Of a stretch of DNA of 11,231 bases, positions 1 to 6,191 are shown one piece after another. Each line of letters opens with the position of its first letter. Positions within the stretch are counted from its first letter, which is position 1. The notes beneath the pieces were generated by a model that ran no database searches, had not been told where the DNA came from, and saw only the letters and a program-made list of their open reading frames with translations. Origin of the DNA: an uncultured Ruminococcus sp. (GTDB taxonomy: Bacteria > Bacillota > Clostridia > Oscillospirales > Ruminococcaceae); assembly GCA_946531975.1 (NCBI GenBank), contig CAMNAY010000029.1, positions 1-11,231 on the forward strand, given 5' to 3'. The position numbers and the translations under genes are program-made.

Positions 1-21
1 AAGTATGTGTTATTTTGTAAT

Positions 22-264
22 GGGGGAAGGAAAACTCTTGTTTTCCTTCCCCCAAACCCCTATCTTTCGCGCTTTTGAACGCAAAGGGAATTTCGCCCTC
101 TGCTCACGGGTTTGCAGGCAAACCCTGCGGCAAGGGCTCTGCCCTTGACCCGCAAGCTTTTTGAAAGAAAGCTAACGCCAGCAAGCTGACGTACCAAAAA
201 CTTTTGTAATGATTCTAATCGAGCGTTGGGAGAGAATACTCCCCCCCGCCGCGCCCTGCGCGGC
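22..264. repeat. Hairpin-rich non-coding region upstream of ylxM
   Basis: No convincing gene is seen in positions 1-346. The stretch holds a run of inverted repeats: a perfect 13-bp stem (22-34 with 41-53), an 8-bp repeat (108-115 with 118-125), a 7-bp stem around TCT (131-137 with 141-147), a 6-bp stem (155-160 with 168-173), an imperfect 7-bp repeat (176-182 with 185-191), a 5-bp stem (228-232 with 239-243) and a 7-bp GC stem (248-254 with 258-264). None is followed by a clear T-run, so they are not ordinary terminators. The pattern resembles intergenic repeat elements dispersed in clostridial genomes, but only one copy is visible here, so that identity is inference. Confidence 0.5.
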
Positions 265-290
265 AGCGCGGAAAAACTATGAAAATCCTC

Positions 291-319
291 TTGACAAACA
301 GACGAAAGTCTGCTATAAT
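291..319 (+). promoter_or_regulatory. Consensus sigma-A promoter of the ylxM-ffh operon
   Basis: TTGACA at 291-296, a 17-base spacer and TATAAT at 314-319, with TGC just before the -10 (extended -10). Both hexamers match the consensus perfectly. Transcription would start near 326, about 20 bases before the ylxM start codon at 347. Confidence 0.88.
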
Positions 320-346
320 AGGAGAGCTGGTGCAAAGGTTTAGACC

Positions 347-706
347 ATGACAGCAGAAAGGCGGCGCAAAGATATGAAAAATCTCGACTTTGTCCTGCTG
401 CTCGACTGCTACGGCGCCTTGCTTACCGATAAACAGCGCACCCTGCTCGAAGGCTACTACGACGATGATCTCTCGCTCGCAGAGCTTGCAGAGCCGCTGG
501 GCATCTCCCGTCAGGCGGTGTTCGACAGCATCCGCCGCGGTGAGCGCAGACTCGAAGAACTCGAAAACCAGATGGGCGTCGCAGCCAGACTCAAAATGGC
601 GCGCGCTGCCTTCGAGGAAATCGAACGGCTCAGCAAGTCTCTCCCCGATGCAGCAGGCGAACAAATCGCGGAAGCTGCACGAAAGGGCGCGGCACTGTTC
701 CGATAA
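347..706 (+). CDS. ylxM: YlxM-family helix-turn-helix protein, SRP-operon partner
   Basis: A 119-residue protein with the hallmarks of the YlxM/p13 family: an N-terminal LLLDCYGALLTDKQ segment (residues 17-30), an acidic YYDDDLSLAE stretch and a helix-turn-helix with LGISRQAV (residues 41-66) resembling sigma-factor region 4, then a charged helical tail. Family members lie next to ffh and are thought to modulate the signal recognition particle; their exact role is unsettled. The gene is first in the operon, 78 bases before ffh. The start at 347 has AAAGG at 334-338 with 8-base spacing. An in-frame ATG at 374 gives a protein (MKNLDF...) closer to the usual family N-terminus and is a real alternative, though its purine box is 12 bases away. 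Confidence 0.88.
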   Translation: MTAERRRKDMKNLDFVLLLDCYGALLTDKQRTLLEGYYDDDLSLAELAEPLGISRQAVFDSIRRGERRLEELENQMGVAARLKMARAAFEEIERLSKSLPDAAGEQIAEAARKGAALFR

Positions 707-713
707 TATTTCT

Positions 714-742
714 CATTCCGGCACGGTCTCTTGCACGGAATG
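714..742 (+). other. Intercistronic stem-loop between ylxM and ffh
   Basis: CATTCCG (714-720) pairs with CGGAATG (736-742), and inside it GCA (721-723) pairs with TGC (732-734) with one bulged A. No T-run follows, so it is not a normal terminator. It could be an RNA processing or mRNA stability element that sets the YlxM to Ffh ratio; that role is inference. Confidence 0.4.
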
Positions 743-784
743 ATACCATACCACCAATGAAACTGTGAAAGGAGCCGTCAGCGT

Positions 785-2158
785 ATGGCATTTGAGGGAT
801 TATCCGAAAAACTCGGCGCGGTATTCAAAAAGCTGAGAGGACGCGGAAAGCTCACCGAGGCTGATGTCAAGGAAGCCATGCGGGAGGTGCGGCTCGCACT
901 GCTGGAGGCGGACGTCAGCTATAAGGTCGTCAAGGACTTCGTCAAGAAGGTCTCCGAGCGCGCCGTCGGTGAGGAAGTTCTCGCAAGCCTCACGCCGGCA
1001 CAGCAGGTCATCAAGATCGTGAACGAGGAGCTCGTTTCCCTTATGGGCGACGGAAACTCCCGTCTCAATATGGCTTCAAAGCCGCCGACCGTCATCATGC
1101 TCTGCGGTTTGCAGGGTTCCGGTAAAACAACCCATGCCGCAAAGCTCGCAAAGCTCCTCAAAAAAGAGGGACATCACCCGCTGCTCGTTGCCTGCGATAT
1201 CTATCGTCCTGCCGCAATCGACCAGCTTGTCATTGTCGGTCAGAAGGCAGATGTCAAGGTCTTTGAGCTGGGTCAGATCAACCCTGTGGAGATCGCGAAA
1301 AAGGGTCTGCGCTATGCAAAGGATAATAACCACGATGTCGTCATTCTCGATACCGCCGGCCGTCTGCATATCGACGAAAAGCTCATGGATGAGCTGAAGG
1401 ATATCAAGCGCGAGACCGAACCCAATGAAATTATGCTCGTCGTCGATGCGATGACCGGTCAGGATGCCGTCACCGTCGCTAAGGCGTTCGATGATGCACT
1501 CGGCATCACAAGCGTGCTGATGTCCAAGCTCGACTCCGATACCAGAGGCGGTGCGGCGCTGTCCGTCCTCTCTGTTACCGGTAAGCCGATCAAGTTCGTC
1601 GGCATGGGCGAAAAGCTCGATGAATTCGAGCAGTTCCACCCCGACCGGATGGCGTCCAGAATTCTCGGCATGGGCGATGTGCTTTCGCTCATCGAAAAGG
1701 CAGAGGATGTCTATACCAAACAGGAGGCGGAACGGCTCTCCAAGAAGCTTTCCAAAAATCAGTTTGATCTCAATGACCTGTACGCTCAGCTGAAACAGAT
1801 CGCCAAAATGGGCGACCTCAAAAAGCTCGTTTCGATGGTGCCGGGCGTCGGCAATAAGATCAATGATCTCGATATCGACGAAAAGGCGTTCGTCCGCGTT
1901 GAGGCGATCATCACCTCGATGACCCCCGAGGAGCGTGCAAAGCCCTCGATCATCAATCCCTCCCGCAAGCGCCGGATCGCCAAAGGCTCCGGCATGCAGG
2001 TGCAGGATGTCAACCGCCTGCTCAAGCAGTTTGAACAGATGCAGGAAATGATGAAAAAGGTCGGCAAGGGTCCAAAAGGTCTCTTTGGAAGACGCAAGAT
2101 GCCGAAGCTTGATCCTTCGATGATGGAGGGCATGAAGGGCGGTTTCCCGAAACTGTAA
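785..2158 (+). CDS. ffh: Signal recognition particle GTPase Ffh (SRP54)
   Basis: Protein component of the bacterial SRP. It binds SRP RNA and signal peptides of nascent membrane proteins and docks with FtsY at the membrane. The 457-residue length is normal. The N domain (about 1-100) carries ALLEADVSYKVV. The G domain has the P-loop GLQGSGKTT (108-116), the DIYRPAAIDQL insertion-box region (138-148), DTAGR (189-193), SKLDSDTRGGA (247-257) and a GMGEKLDEFEQF closing motif (273-284). The methionine-rich M domain (about 300-457) includes MVPGVGNKI, the RNA-binding RIAKGSG motif (397-403) and QMQEMMKKV. The start is set by AAAGGAG at 768-774 with 10-base spacing. It is transcribed with ylxM from the promoter at 291-319. 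No SRP RNA gene was noticed in the window. Confidence 0.98.
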   Translation: MAFEGLSEKLGAVFKKLRGRGKLTEADVKEAMREVRLALLEADVSYKVVKDFVKKVSERAVGEEVLASLTPAQQVIKIVNEELVSLMGDGNSRLNMASKPPTVIMLCGLQGSGKTTHAAKLAKLLKKEGHHPLLVACDIYRPAAIDQLVIVGQKADVKVFELGQINPVEIAKKGLRYAKDNNHDVVILDTAGRLHIDEKLMDELKDIKRETEPNEIMLVVDAMTGQDAVTVAKAFDDALGITSVLMSKLDSDTRGGAALSVLSVTGKPIKFVGMGEKLDEFEQFHPDRMASRILGMGDVLSLIEKAEDVYTKQEAERLSKKLSKNQFDLNDLYAQLKQIAKMGDLKKLVSMVPGVGNKINDLDIDEKAFVRVEAIITSMTPEERAKPSIINPSRKRRIAKGSGMQVQDVNRLLKQFEQMQEMMKKVGKGPKGLFGRRKMPKLDPSMMEGMKGGFPKL

Positions 2159-2196
2159 GATGTATTTCCCGCAGCGGATAATTGAGGTAACTATCA

Positions 2197-2397
2197 ATGG
2201 ACATTAAAGCTATTTTCATGATCTTGTTCGGCGCGTTTTTGTTCCTTCCGAGTTTTTTTGACTGGGACTGGGACTTTCTGAGCTGGGGAATGCGTCTGAT
2301 GACCGAGCTGCTCGGCAGAGAAAAGGCAAGACTGCTCCATATGTTTATCGGCGGATTCCTGATGGCAGGCGGACTGCTGATCTTGCTGTTCGACTGA
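2197..2397 (+). CDS. Small two-helix membrane protein, first tandem copy
   Basis: A 66-residue protein with two hydrophobic helices (about 4-20 and 48-65) joined by a short polar loop rich in aromatic and basic residues: FDWDWDFLSW, then LGREKAR. The second helix begins IGGFLMAGGLL. The start has GAGG at 2184-2187 with 9-base spacing. It lies 38 bases after ffh and is probably in the same operon. It aligns without gaps to the next gene, 31 of 66 residues identical. The FDW...GR..AR...IGG pattern recalls small two-helix proteins annotated as Imm17-type immunity proteins, from memory and not checked. No toxin gene is nearby, so the function stays unknown. Confidence 0.82.
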   Translation: MDIKAIFMILFGAFLFLPSFFDWDWDFLSWGMRLMTELLGREKARLLHMFIGGFLMAGGLLILLFD

Positions 2398-2413
2398 GAA
2401 ATCAGAAAAGCGT

Positions 2414-2614
2414 ATGACTATTTTCTTTATTACAATTACCGCAATGGGCGCAATGCTTTTCATTCCGAGTTATTTTGACTGGAATTGGTTCTACCGTTCA
2501 TGGCGGATGAAGCGAATGGTCGAGAAACATGACCGCGAGACCGTCAGAATCATCTATATGACAATCGGCGGCGTTCTTTTCGTCGGCGGTCTGCTGATGA
2601 CCCTGCTGCTATAA
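2414..2614 (+). CDS. Small two-helix membrane protein, second tandem copy
   Basis: A 66-residue paralogue of the preceding protein (about 47% identity, no gaps) with the same layout: helix one (about 3-19), the loop FDWNWFYRSW with several basic residues, then DRETVR, and helix two starting IGGVLFVGGLL. Conserved between the copies are P18, S19, F21-D22-W23, W25, S29-W30, R41-E42, R45 and the double-glycine pairs of helix two. It starts 16 bases after the previous stop with only a weak purine stretch (AGAAAAG, 2404-2410), so translational coupling to the first copy is plausible. No function is assigned; an Imm17-like or membrane-accessory role is a guess. Confidence 0.8.
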   Translation: MTIFFITITAMGAMLFIPSYFDWNWFYRSWRMKRMVEKHDRETVRIIYMTIGGVLFVGGLLMTLLL

Positions 2615-2651
2615 TTCGGGTGAGCGCAAAGCCGGACTGCGAGGCATTACA

Positions 2652-2909
2652 ATGACGACTGAAAAACAGGGATCTTCTATCATAGATCAGGCAATGCACT
2701 ACCTGAATCTGTGCATTCCGGCCGTGCTTCTGATGTTCGGACTCTTTTCAATCATCATCGGCATCTCCGGCAAGTTTCCGGAGCGTTGGAAAGAGCCGGA
2801 GATGAATGTGACTTCAATGCGGATTCTCTATCTGGTCATGGGAGCGGCTTCTGCTGCCTTCGGCGGCTGGCTCCTGTATCACTGGCTCTTTGGCCCGACA
2901 GAACGCTGA
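2652..2909 (+). CDS. Third small two-helix membrane protein
   Basis: An 85-residue protein with a polar N-terminus (about 1-20), a hydrophobic helix (about 21-40), a loop KFPERWKEPEMNVTSMR, and a second helix (about 58-80) rich in alanine and glycine that ends GGWLLYHWLFG. The topology and the tryptophan- and arginine-bearing loop echo the two preceding genes, but side-by-side identity is weak, so it may be a distant relative or only a look-alike. GAGG at 2641-2644, 7 bases from the ATG, supports the start. It is the last of the three genes between ffh and rpsP. The family is not recognised. Confidence 0.75.
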   Translation: MTTEKQGSSIIDQAMHYLNLCIPAVLLMFGLFSIIIGISGKFPERWKEPEMNVTSMRILYLVMGAASAAFGGWLLYHWLFGPTER

Positions 2910-2944
2910 GCCAATATAAAATATGTTTTCATCGCAATTTCAAT

Positions 2945-2973
2945 TTGCGTGGAATAAATTACATTGTTATCAA
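2945..2973 (+). promoter_or_regulatory. Weak candidate internal promoter before rpsP
   Basis: TTGCGT at 2945-2950 and TATCAA at 2968-2973 are 17 bases apart in an AT-rich gap. Each hexamer matches the consensus at only about four of six positions. If used, it would let rpsP-khpA be expressed separately from ffh and the small membrane proteins. The -10 ends only 5 bases before the rpsP ribosome binding site, which weakens the case. Confidence 0.22.
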
Positions 2974-2993
2974 TTTTTGGAGGTGAATTACCA

Positions 2994-3236
2994 ATGGCAG
3001 TTAAGATTCGTCTGAGAAGAATGGGTGCAAAGAAGGCTCCGTTCTACCGTATCGTCGTCGCTGACGGCAGATATCCGAGAGACGGCCGCTTCATCGAGGA
3101 GATCGGCACCTACGATCCGACAAAGGAGCCGTCCGCAGTTACTGTCGATGCTGAAAAGGCAAAGGCATGGCTCGCAAACGGCGCACAGCCGACCGATACC
3201 GTTCGCGTGATCCTGAAGAAGGAGGGCGTGCTGTAA
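2994..3236 (+). CDS. rpsP: Ribosomal protein bS16
   Basis: An 80-residue small-subunit ribosomal protein that binds 16S rRNA during early 30S assembly. The sequence has the family signature from its first residues: MAVKIRLRRMGAKKAPFYRI, then VVADGRYPRDGRFIEEIG and YDP, and a C-terminal WLANGAQPTDTVRVILKKEG. The length is typical. GGAGGTG at 2979-2985, 8 bases upstream, fixes the start at 2994; the 30 bases of open frame before it are not coding. In many Firmicutes rpsP follows ffh directly, whereas here three small membrane-protein genes intervene. khpA follows after 52 bases. Confidence 0.98.
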   Translation: MAVKIRLRRMGAKKAPFYRIVVADGRYPRDGRFIEEIGTYDPTKEPSAVTVDAEKAKAWLANGAQPTDTVRVILKKEGVL

Positions 3237-3248
3237 TTGCAGCACCCC
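3224..3248 (+). other. Stem-loop spanning the end of rpsP
   Basis: GTGCTG (3228-3233) pairs with CAGCAC (3240-3245) around a 6-base loop that starts with the rpsP stop codon, extended by GGG (3224-3226) and CCC (3246-3248) across one bulged C. Only a short mixed CTTTGCTCTT tract follows, so read-through into khpA is expected. It could attenuate or protect the rpsP message; that is inference. Confidence 0.4.
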
Positions 3249-3288
3249 CTTTGCTCTTGCAGAATCATCACACTATTGGGAGTATTGC

Positions 3289-3522
3289 ATGAAAGAACTG
3301 TTATATGCGATCGTAGAAGGTCTGGTTACGGACAAGACTGCGATTCAGATCACTGAGGACGAGGTGAATGATGAGGGCGTCAGCGTCCTGCATCTCACTG
3401 TCGCGCCGGATGACATGGGTCGTGTTATCGGCAAGCAGGGCAGAATCGCAAAGGCGATCCGCACGCTGATGCGTGCCGGCGCTGCCCGTGAGAACCGGAA
3501 GGTTGCAGTCGAGATCGACTGA
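3289..3522 (+). CDS. khpA: KH-domain RNA-binding protein KhpA
   Basis: A 77-residue single KH-domain protein (YlqC/KhpA family). The core GRVIGKQGRIAKAIRTL (44-60) contains the GxxG loop as GKQG (48-51), which contacts RNA. The acidic N-terminal half and the ENRKVAVEID end are also typical. In Gram-positive bacteria KhpA works with KhpB (EloR) as an RNA chaperone that affects cell elongation and division. GGGAG at 3278-3282 precedes the ATG by 6 bases. The gene sits directly after rpsP, its usual place. A strong terminator follows at once, so rimM, trmD and rplS, which often come next, are not in this operon. Confidence 0.95.
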   Translation: MKELLYAIVEGLVTDKTAIQITEDEVNDEGVSVLHLTVAPDDMGRVIGKQGRIAKAIRTLMRAGAARENRKVAVEID

Positions 3523-3544
3523 CTTCCTCTCCCGCAAAATCATC

Positions 3545-3580
3545 AAAGGACAGATGCCTGATACGGCATCTGTCCTTTTT
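3545..3580 (+). terminator. Intrinsic terminator of the ylxM-khpA operon
   Basis: GGACAGATGCC (3548-3558) pairs perfectly with GGCATCTGTCC (3565-3575) around a 6-base loop, extended by AAA/TTT and followed by TTTTT and a second T-run (GCATTTTTT). On the opposite strand the stem is followed by TTTGATGATTTT, so it may also stop the convergent dockerin gene that ends at 3676. Confidence 0.95.
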
Positions 3581-3675
3581 GCATTTTTTATCTCTGTATC
3601 CGATTCAGATGATTGTGGAAGGGGGCAGTGCATCCTTCAGCCTCACCGCCAAGCGCTGGCTCTGCGTCCGCATGA

Positions 3676-6009
3676 TTATGCGAGGAGACTGCTCCATGTG
3701 GTGGTTTTGCCTGCAAGACGGTGAACATAATATTGCAGAATGATCTGCGCATCCTTTGCCGAGACACTGCCGTCCCGGTCAAGATCCGCTGCACACCGCT
3801 GCATCGCATTCAGTCCGTCATCTTTGCCTGCAAGCTTACGCACATATGCCTGAAGCGCATTCTGTGCATCGACCGCCTTGACCTCACCGCTCAGATCCGT
3901 GTCGCCGCGCAGAATCCAGAATGCCTGCACCGACATGTCCTTTGTGACCGGAGCCTTTTCGCCGGGCTGTGCAAGCGTACCGTTGAACAGCCAGCCGGCA
4001 AAAATCTGGCTGTCCGGAATCGGGAACATGCAGTCGGGAAGCGTCAGCGTTCCCTGATCCGCGATCTGTTCCTGTGCGGTCGCACCGCTCCCGTCATTCG
4101 CATCGTAAATGATCGTATGCATTTTTGCCTGTACCCAGCTTGCGCTGATCGTGAGATCGCTGCTGACGGTGATCGAATCGCCCGGACGATACAGTCTGCC
4201 GCCGATGATCCAGCCGGCGAAGGAGTAGCCTTCCGGCGTGCTGAATCCGTTTTCCGGCAGGCGATACGGCTCGCCGTCTGCTGCGGTGACGCTCTGCATC
4301 GTGCCGGAGCCGCCCGCTGCGTCAAAGGAAATGATCCGGACGATCTTTGTCCAGACTGCCGTTGCGGAGAGGTCGCCGGTGACCTTCAGGGTTTCGCCCG
4401 GACGGTAGGTCGCATCGCCGACCTGCCAGCCGATGAAGACCATTCCTCTCGGTGCAGGGAAGCTGCACTGCGGGAAAGTCAGTGTATCGTTGTCGGAGAT
4501 TGTGAGGGTGCTGGTCGTGCTGCTGTTGCGGTCTGCATAGAATGTAACCGTGTGTACAATGGTCGTCCAGACGGCAGCCGCTGCGGTATCGCCGGTGACA
4601 GTGATGCGTTCGCCGGGCTGATAGACCGTTCCGTTGATCTGCCAGCCTGCAAAGTTCTTTCCGGAAGGGGCAGTGAATGTGCAGAGCGGCAGTGTATAGG
4701 AGCTGCCGTATGCTGCCTGTGCGCCCTCCATGCTGCCGGAGCCGCCGTTGGCATAGAATGTGATGCTGTGGATGTTCAGCGACCAGACCGCAGTCACGGT
4801 CGTATTGCCGCTTACGGTGATGCTGTCACCGGGCTGATATGTTGTGCTGCCGATCTTCCAGCCGGAAAAGGACATGCCGACAGGAGCGGTAAAGGTACTG
4901 GCAGGGAGCGTATAGGTGCTGCCGTCTGATACCGTAGCGGATTTCATGCTGCCTGAACCGCCGTTCGCGTCAAAGCTGACGGAATACTGATTTTTCGTCC
5001 AGACTGCCGATGCGGTCATATTGCCCGCAACAGTGATGCGCTCGCCGGGCTGATAGACCGTGCTGCCGATCTGCCAGCCGGAAAAGCTGCTGCCGGCAGG
5101 TGCGGTGAAGGTGCAGGGCGGAAGCGTCAGCGAGCTGCCTTCCGCAACTGTGACCGGCGCGATGCTGCCGGAGCCGCCGTTCGCGGAGAAGGTGATGACG
5201 CGCATGATCTGTGACCAGACTGCCGAGACCGTGGTATCCTCCGTGAAAGTGACACTGTCGCCGGGCTGATAGGTCGTTCTGCCGATCTGCCAGCCGGTAA
5301 AGGCGGTGCCGGAGGGCGGTGTAAAGCTGCATTCGGGCAGCGTGACGCCGCTGCCGCGGTTGGCTGTGATGTCAGACATTGTGCCGGAGCCGCCGTTTGC
5401 GGAGAATTTGACCGTGCAGGTCTGGACTGCGGGGGTATTGCCGCTGATCGTGATCGTGCCGTCGCTCTGATAATAGGAGAGCGGCTCCTTTGCGGCGTTG
5501 AGGAACTGCTGCATTTGCAGTTTCATGGTATAGGTCTTCGGGGCGCTGACGTTTGCGGGAATCTGGAACTCCACGCGCATCAGCTCTGTGGCTTCGGAGG
5601 GCGGTGTCACATTCTTTTCGGAGGAAAGCTCAATGGTGACTCTGCCTTCTGCCATTGAGATCTGCGGGGACATATCCGACCAGCTCTTGCCGTAGACGGC
5701 GGATTTGACTGCCAGCTCGGTCGGGTATTTCAATGCTACGCGGGCACTGTTGAATTTTTCGTTTGCGAGCATGTAGACCGAATAGGAGACGGTCAGCCCG
5801 GCGGTGGGGCTGATCTCAGATGCATCGACGCTCATTTTGGCGGCGATGATATTTGTGACATCGCTGTCGATATCATAATTGGCGGAATTGATCGGCAGAA
5901 CCGAGTAGGCGGCTGCCTTCTGCACGCTGTGTGCGGGGAGAGAGCCGAGCAGAATCACGCCTGCGGCAAGCCCGCTCAGCAGGCGCTTGAGTTGACGTTT
6001 CATTGTCAT
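3676..6009 (-). CDS. Secreted InlB-type repeat protein with C-terminal dockerin
   Basis: A 777-residue exported protein (starting MTMKRQLKRLL). AAAGGA at 6023-6018 is 8 bases from this ATG, whereas the in-frame ATG at 6018 overlaps that site. After a signal peptide (about 1-35) comes a region (about 55-190) whose strand pattern, with SPTAGLTVSYSVYM and VALKYPTELAV, recalls cohesin-type beta-sandwiches (inference). Seven repeats of about 72 residues (about 198-701) each run from FxANGGSGS through TLPxCxFTxPxG, FxGWQI and YxPGD to TAVW, the Listeria-Bacteroides InlB B-repeat pattern. The C-terminus (about 702-777) is a type I dockerin with calcium loops DTDLSGEVKAVD and DLDRDGSVSAKD, each followed by AQxxLQxYV and a RLAGK/KLAGK end. 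The dockerin should attach the protein to a cohesin scaffold outside the cell. No catalytic module is seen, so an adhesive or structural role is likely. Confidence 0.93.
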   Translation of the reverse strand: MTMKRQLKRLLSGLAAGVILLGSLPAHSVQKAAAYSVLPINSANYDIDSDVTNIIAAKMSVDASEISPTAGLTVSYSVYMLANEKFNSARVALKYPTELAVKSAVYGKSWSDMSPQISMAEGRVTIELSSEKNVTPPSEATELMRVEFQIPANVSAPKTYTMKLQMQQFLNAAKEPLSYYQSDGTITISGNTPAVQTCTVKFSANGGSGTMSDITANRGSGVTLPECSFTPPSGTAFTGWQIGRTTYQPGDSVTFTEDTTVSAVWSQIMRVITFSANGGSGSIAPVTVAEGSSLTLPPCTFTAPAGSSFSGWQIGSTVYQPGERITVAGNMTASAVWTKNQYSVSFDANGGSGSMKSATVSDGSTYTLPASTFTAPVGMSFSGWKIGSTTYQPGDSITVSGNTTVTAVWSLNIHSITFYANGGSGSMEGAQAAYGSSYTLPLCTFTAPSGKNFAGWQINGTVYQPGERITVTGDTAAAAVWTTIVHTVTFYADRNSSTTSTLTISDNDTLTFPQCSFPAPRGMVFIGWQVGDATYRPGETLKVTGDLSATAVWTKIVRIISFDAAGGSGTMQSVTAADGEPYRLPENGFSTPEGYSFAGWIIGGRLYRPGDSITVSSDLTISASWVQAKMHTIIYDANDGSGATAQEQIADQGTLTLPDCMFPIPDSQIFAGWLFNGTLAQPGEKAPVTKDMSVQAFWILRGDTDLSGEVKAVDAQNALQAYVRKLAGKDDGLNAMQRCAADLDRDGSVSAKDAQIILQYYVHRLAGKTTTWSSLLA
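3907..5418 (-). repeat. Seven tandem repeats of about 216 bp (InlB B-repeat type)
   Basis: Within the dockerin gene, seven consecutive units encode 71, 72, 72, 72, 72, 72 and 73 residues without spacers. Units two to four are most alike and share phrases such as ANGGSGS, TFTAP and YQPG; at DNA level, stretches like the reverse complement of TCGCCGGGCTGATA recur. Unit five has lost the GGSGS turn, unit six has diverged in its middle (LPENGFSTPEG), and unit seven reads DANDGSG and lacks the YxPG tyrosine. The pattern points to internal duplication with drift toward the dockerin end. Confidence 0.93.
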
Positions 6010-6082
6010 GAATAACATCCTTTCAGAGCAGTATATTGTGATTGTATCTTTATCTGAATTTCAAATCCCGTAGCTTGAATTC

Positions 6083-6111
6083 ATCATATCACAAACAGCT
6101 AATATTGTCAA
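6083..6111 (-). promoter_or_regulatory. Promoter of the dockerin-repeat gene
   Basis: Read on the minus strand: TTGACA (6111-6106), 17 bases, TATGAT (6088-6083), with TGA immediately before the -10 as an extended -10. Transcription would begin near 6076, giving an untranslated leader of about 66 bases before the ATG at 6009. Confidence 0.85.
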
Positions 6112-6159
6112 GCGGTTCATGAATGGATGTGCTCTTTTTGTGCAATGTATGCAAAATCG

Positions 6160-6186
6160 GCGGGCGGATTCCGTCAGAAAGCCCGC
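6160..6186 (-). terminator. Possible weak terminator after rsmA
   Basis: GCGGGC (6186-6181, minus strand) can pair with GCCCGC (6165-6160) across a 15-base loop, and a short ATTTTG follows. The loop is long and the T-run only four bases, so termination may be partial. It is the only candidate seen between rsmA and the promoter of the next gene. Confidence 0.3.
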
Positions 6187-6191
6187 TGTGT

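Noticed and set aside
22..53. Perfect 13-bp hairpin as an intrinsic terminator of an upstream gene
   Set aside because: Neither strand has a T-run after the stem (AAACCCC on plus, ATTACAAAAT on minus).
215..664. Minus-strand open frame of 149 codons over the ylxM promoter
   Set aside because: It runs antisense to ylxM and across a consensus promoter and hairpins; no family features are seen.
1076..2197. Long minus-strand open frame of 373 codons antisense to ffh
   Set aside because: The ffh frame carries every family motif; the antisense frame is a shadow of its codon bias and has no plausible domain.
3237..3288. Terminator between rpsP and khpA
   Set aside because: The hairpin there is followed only by a mixed CTTTGCTCTT tract, and khpA has no promoter of its own.
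3721..4929. Plus-strand open frame of 402 codons opposite the dockerin gene
   Set aside because: It mirrors the repeat units of the real gene, and its repetitive Cys/Arg-rich peptide has no support from a ribosome binding site.
3907..5418. CRISPR-like array from the regular repeats
   Set aside because: The repeats are coding, about 216 bp long and without spacers; they match a protein tandem-repeat family.
6010..6076. Riboswitch in the leader of the dockerin gene
   Set aside because: The leader is only about 66 bases, AT-rich and without a terminator-antiterminator pair or a known aptamer pattern.
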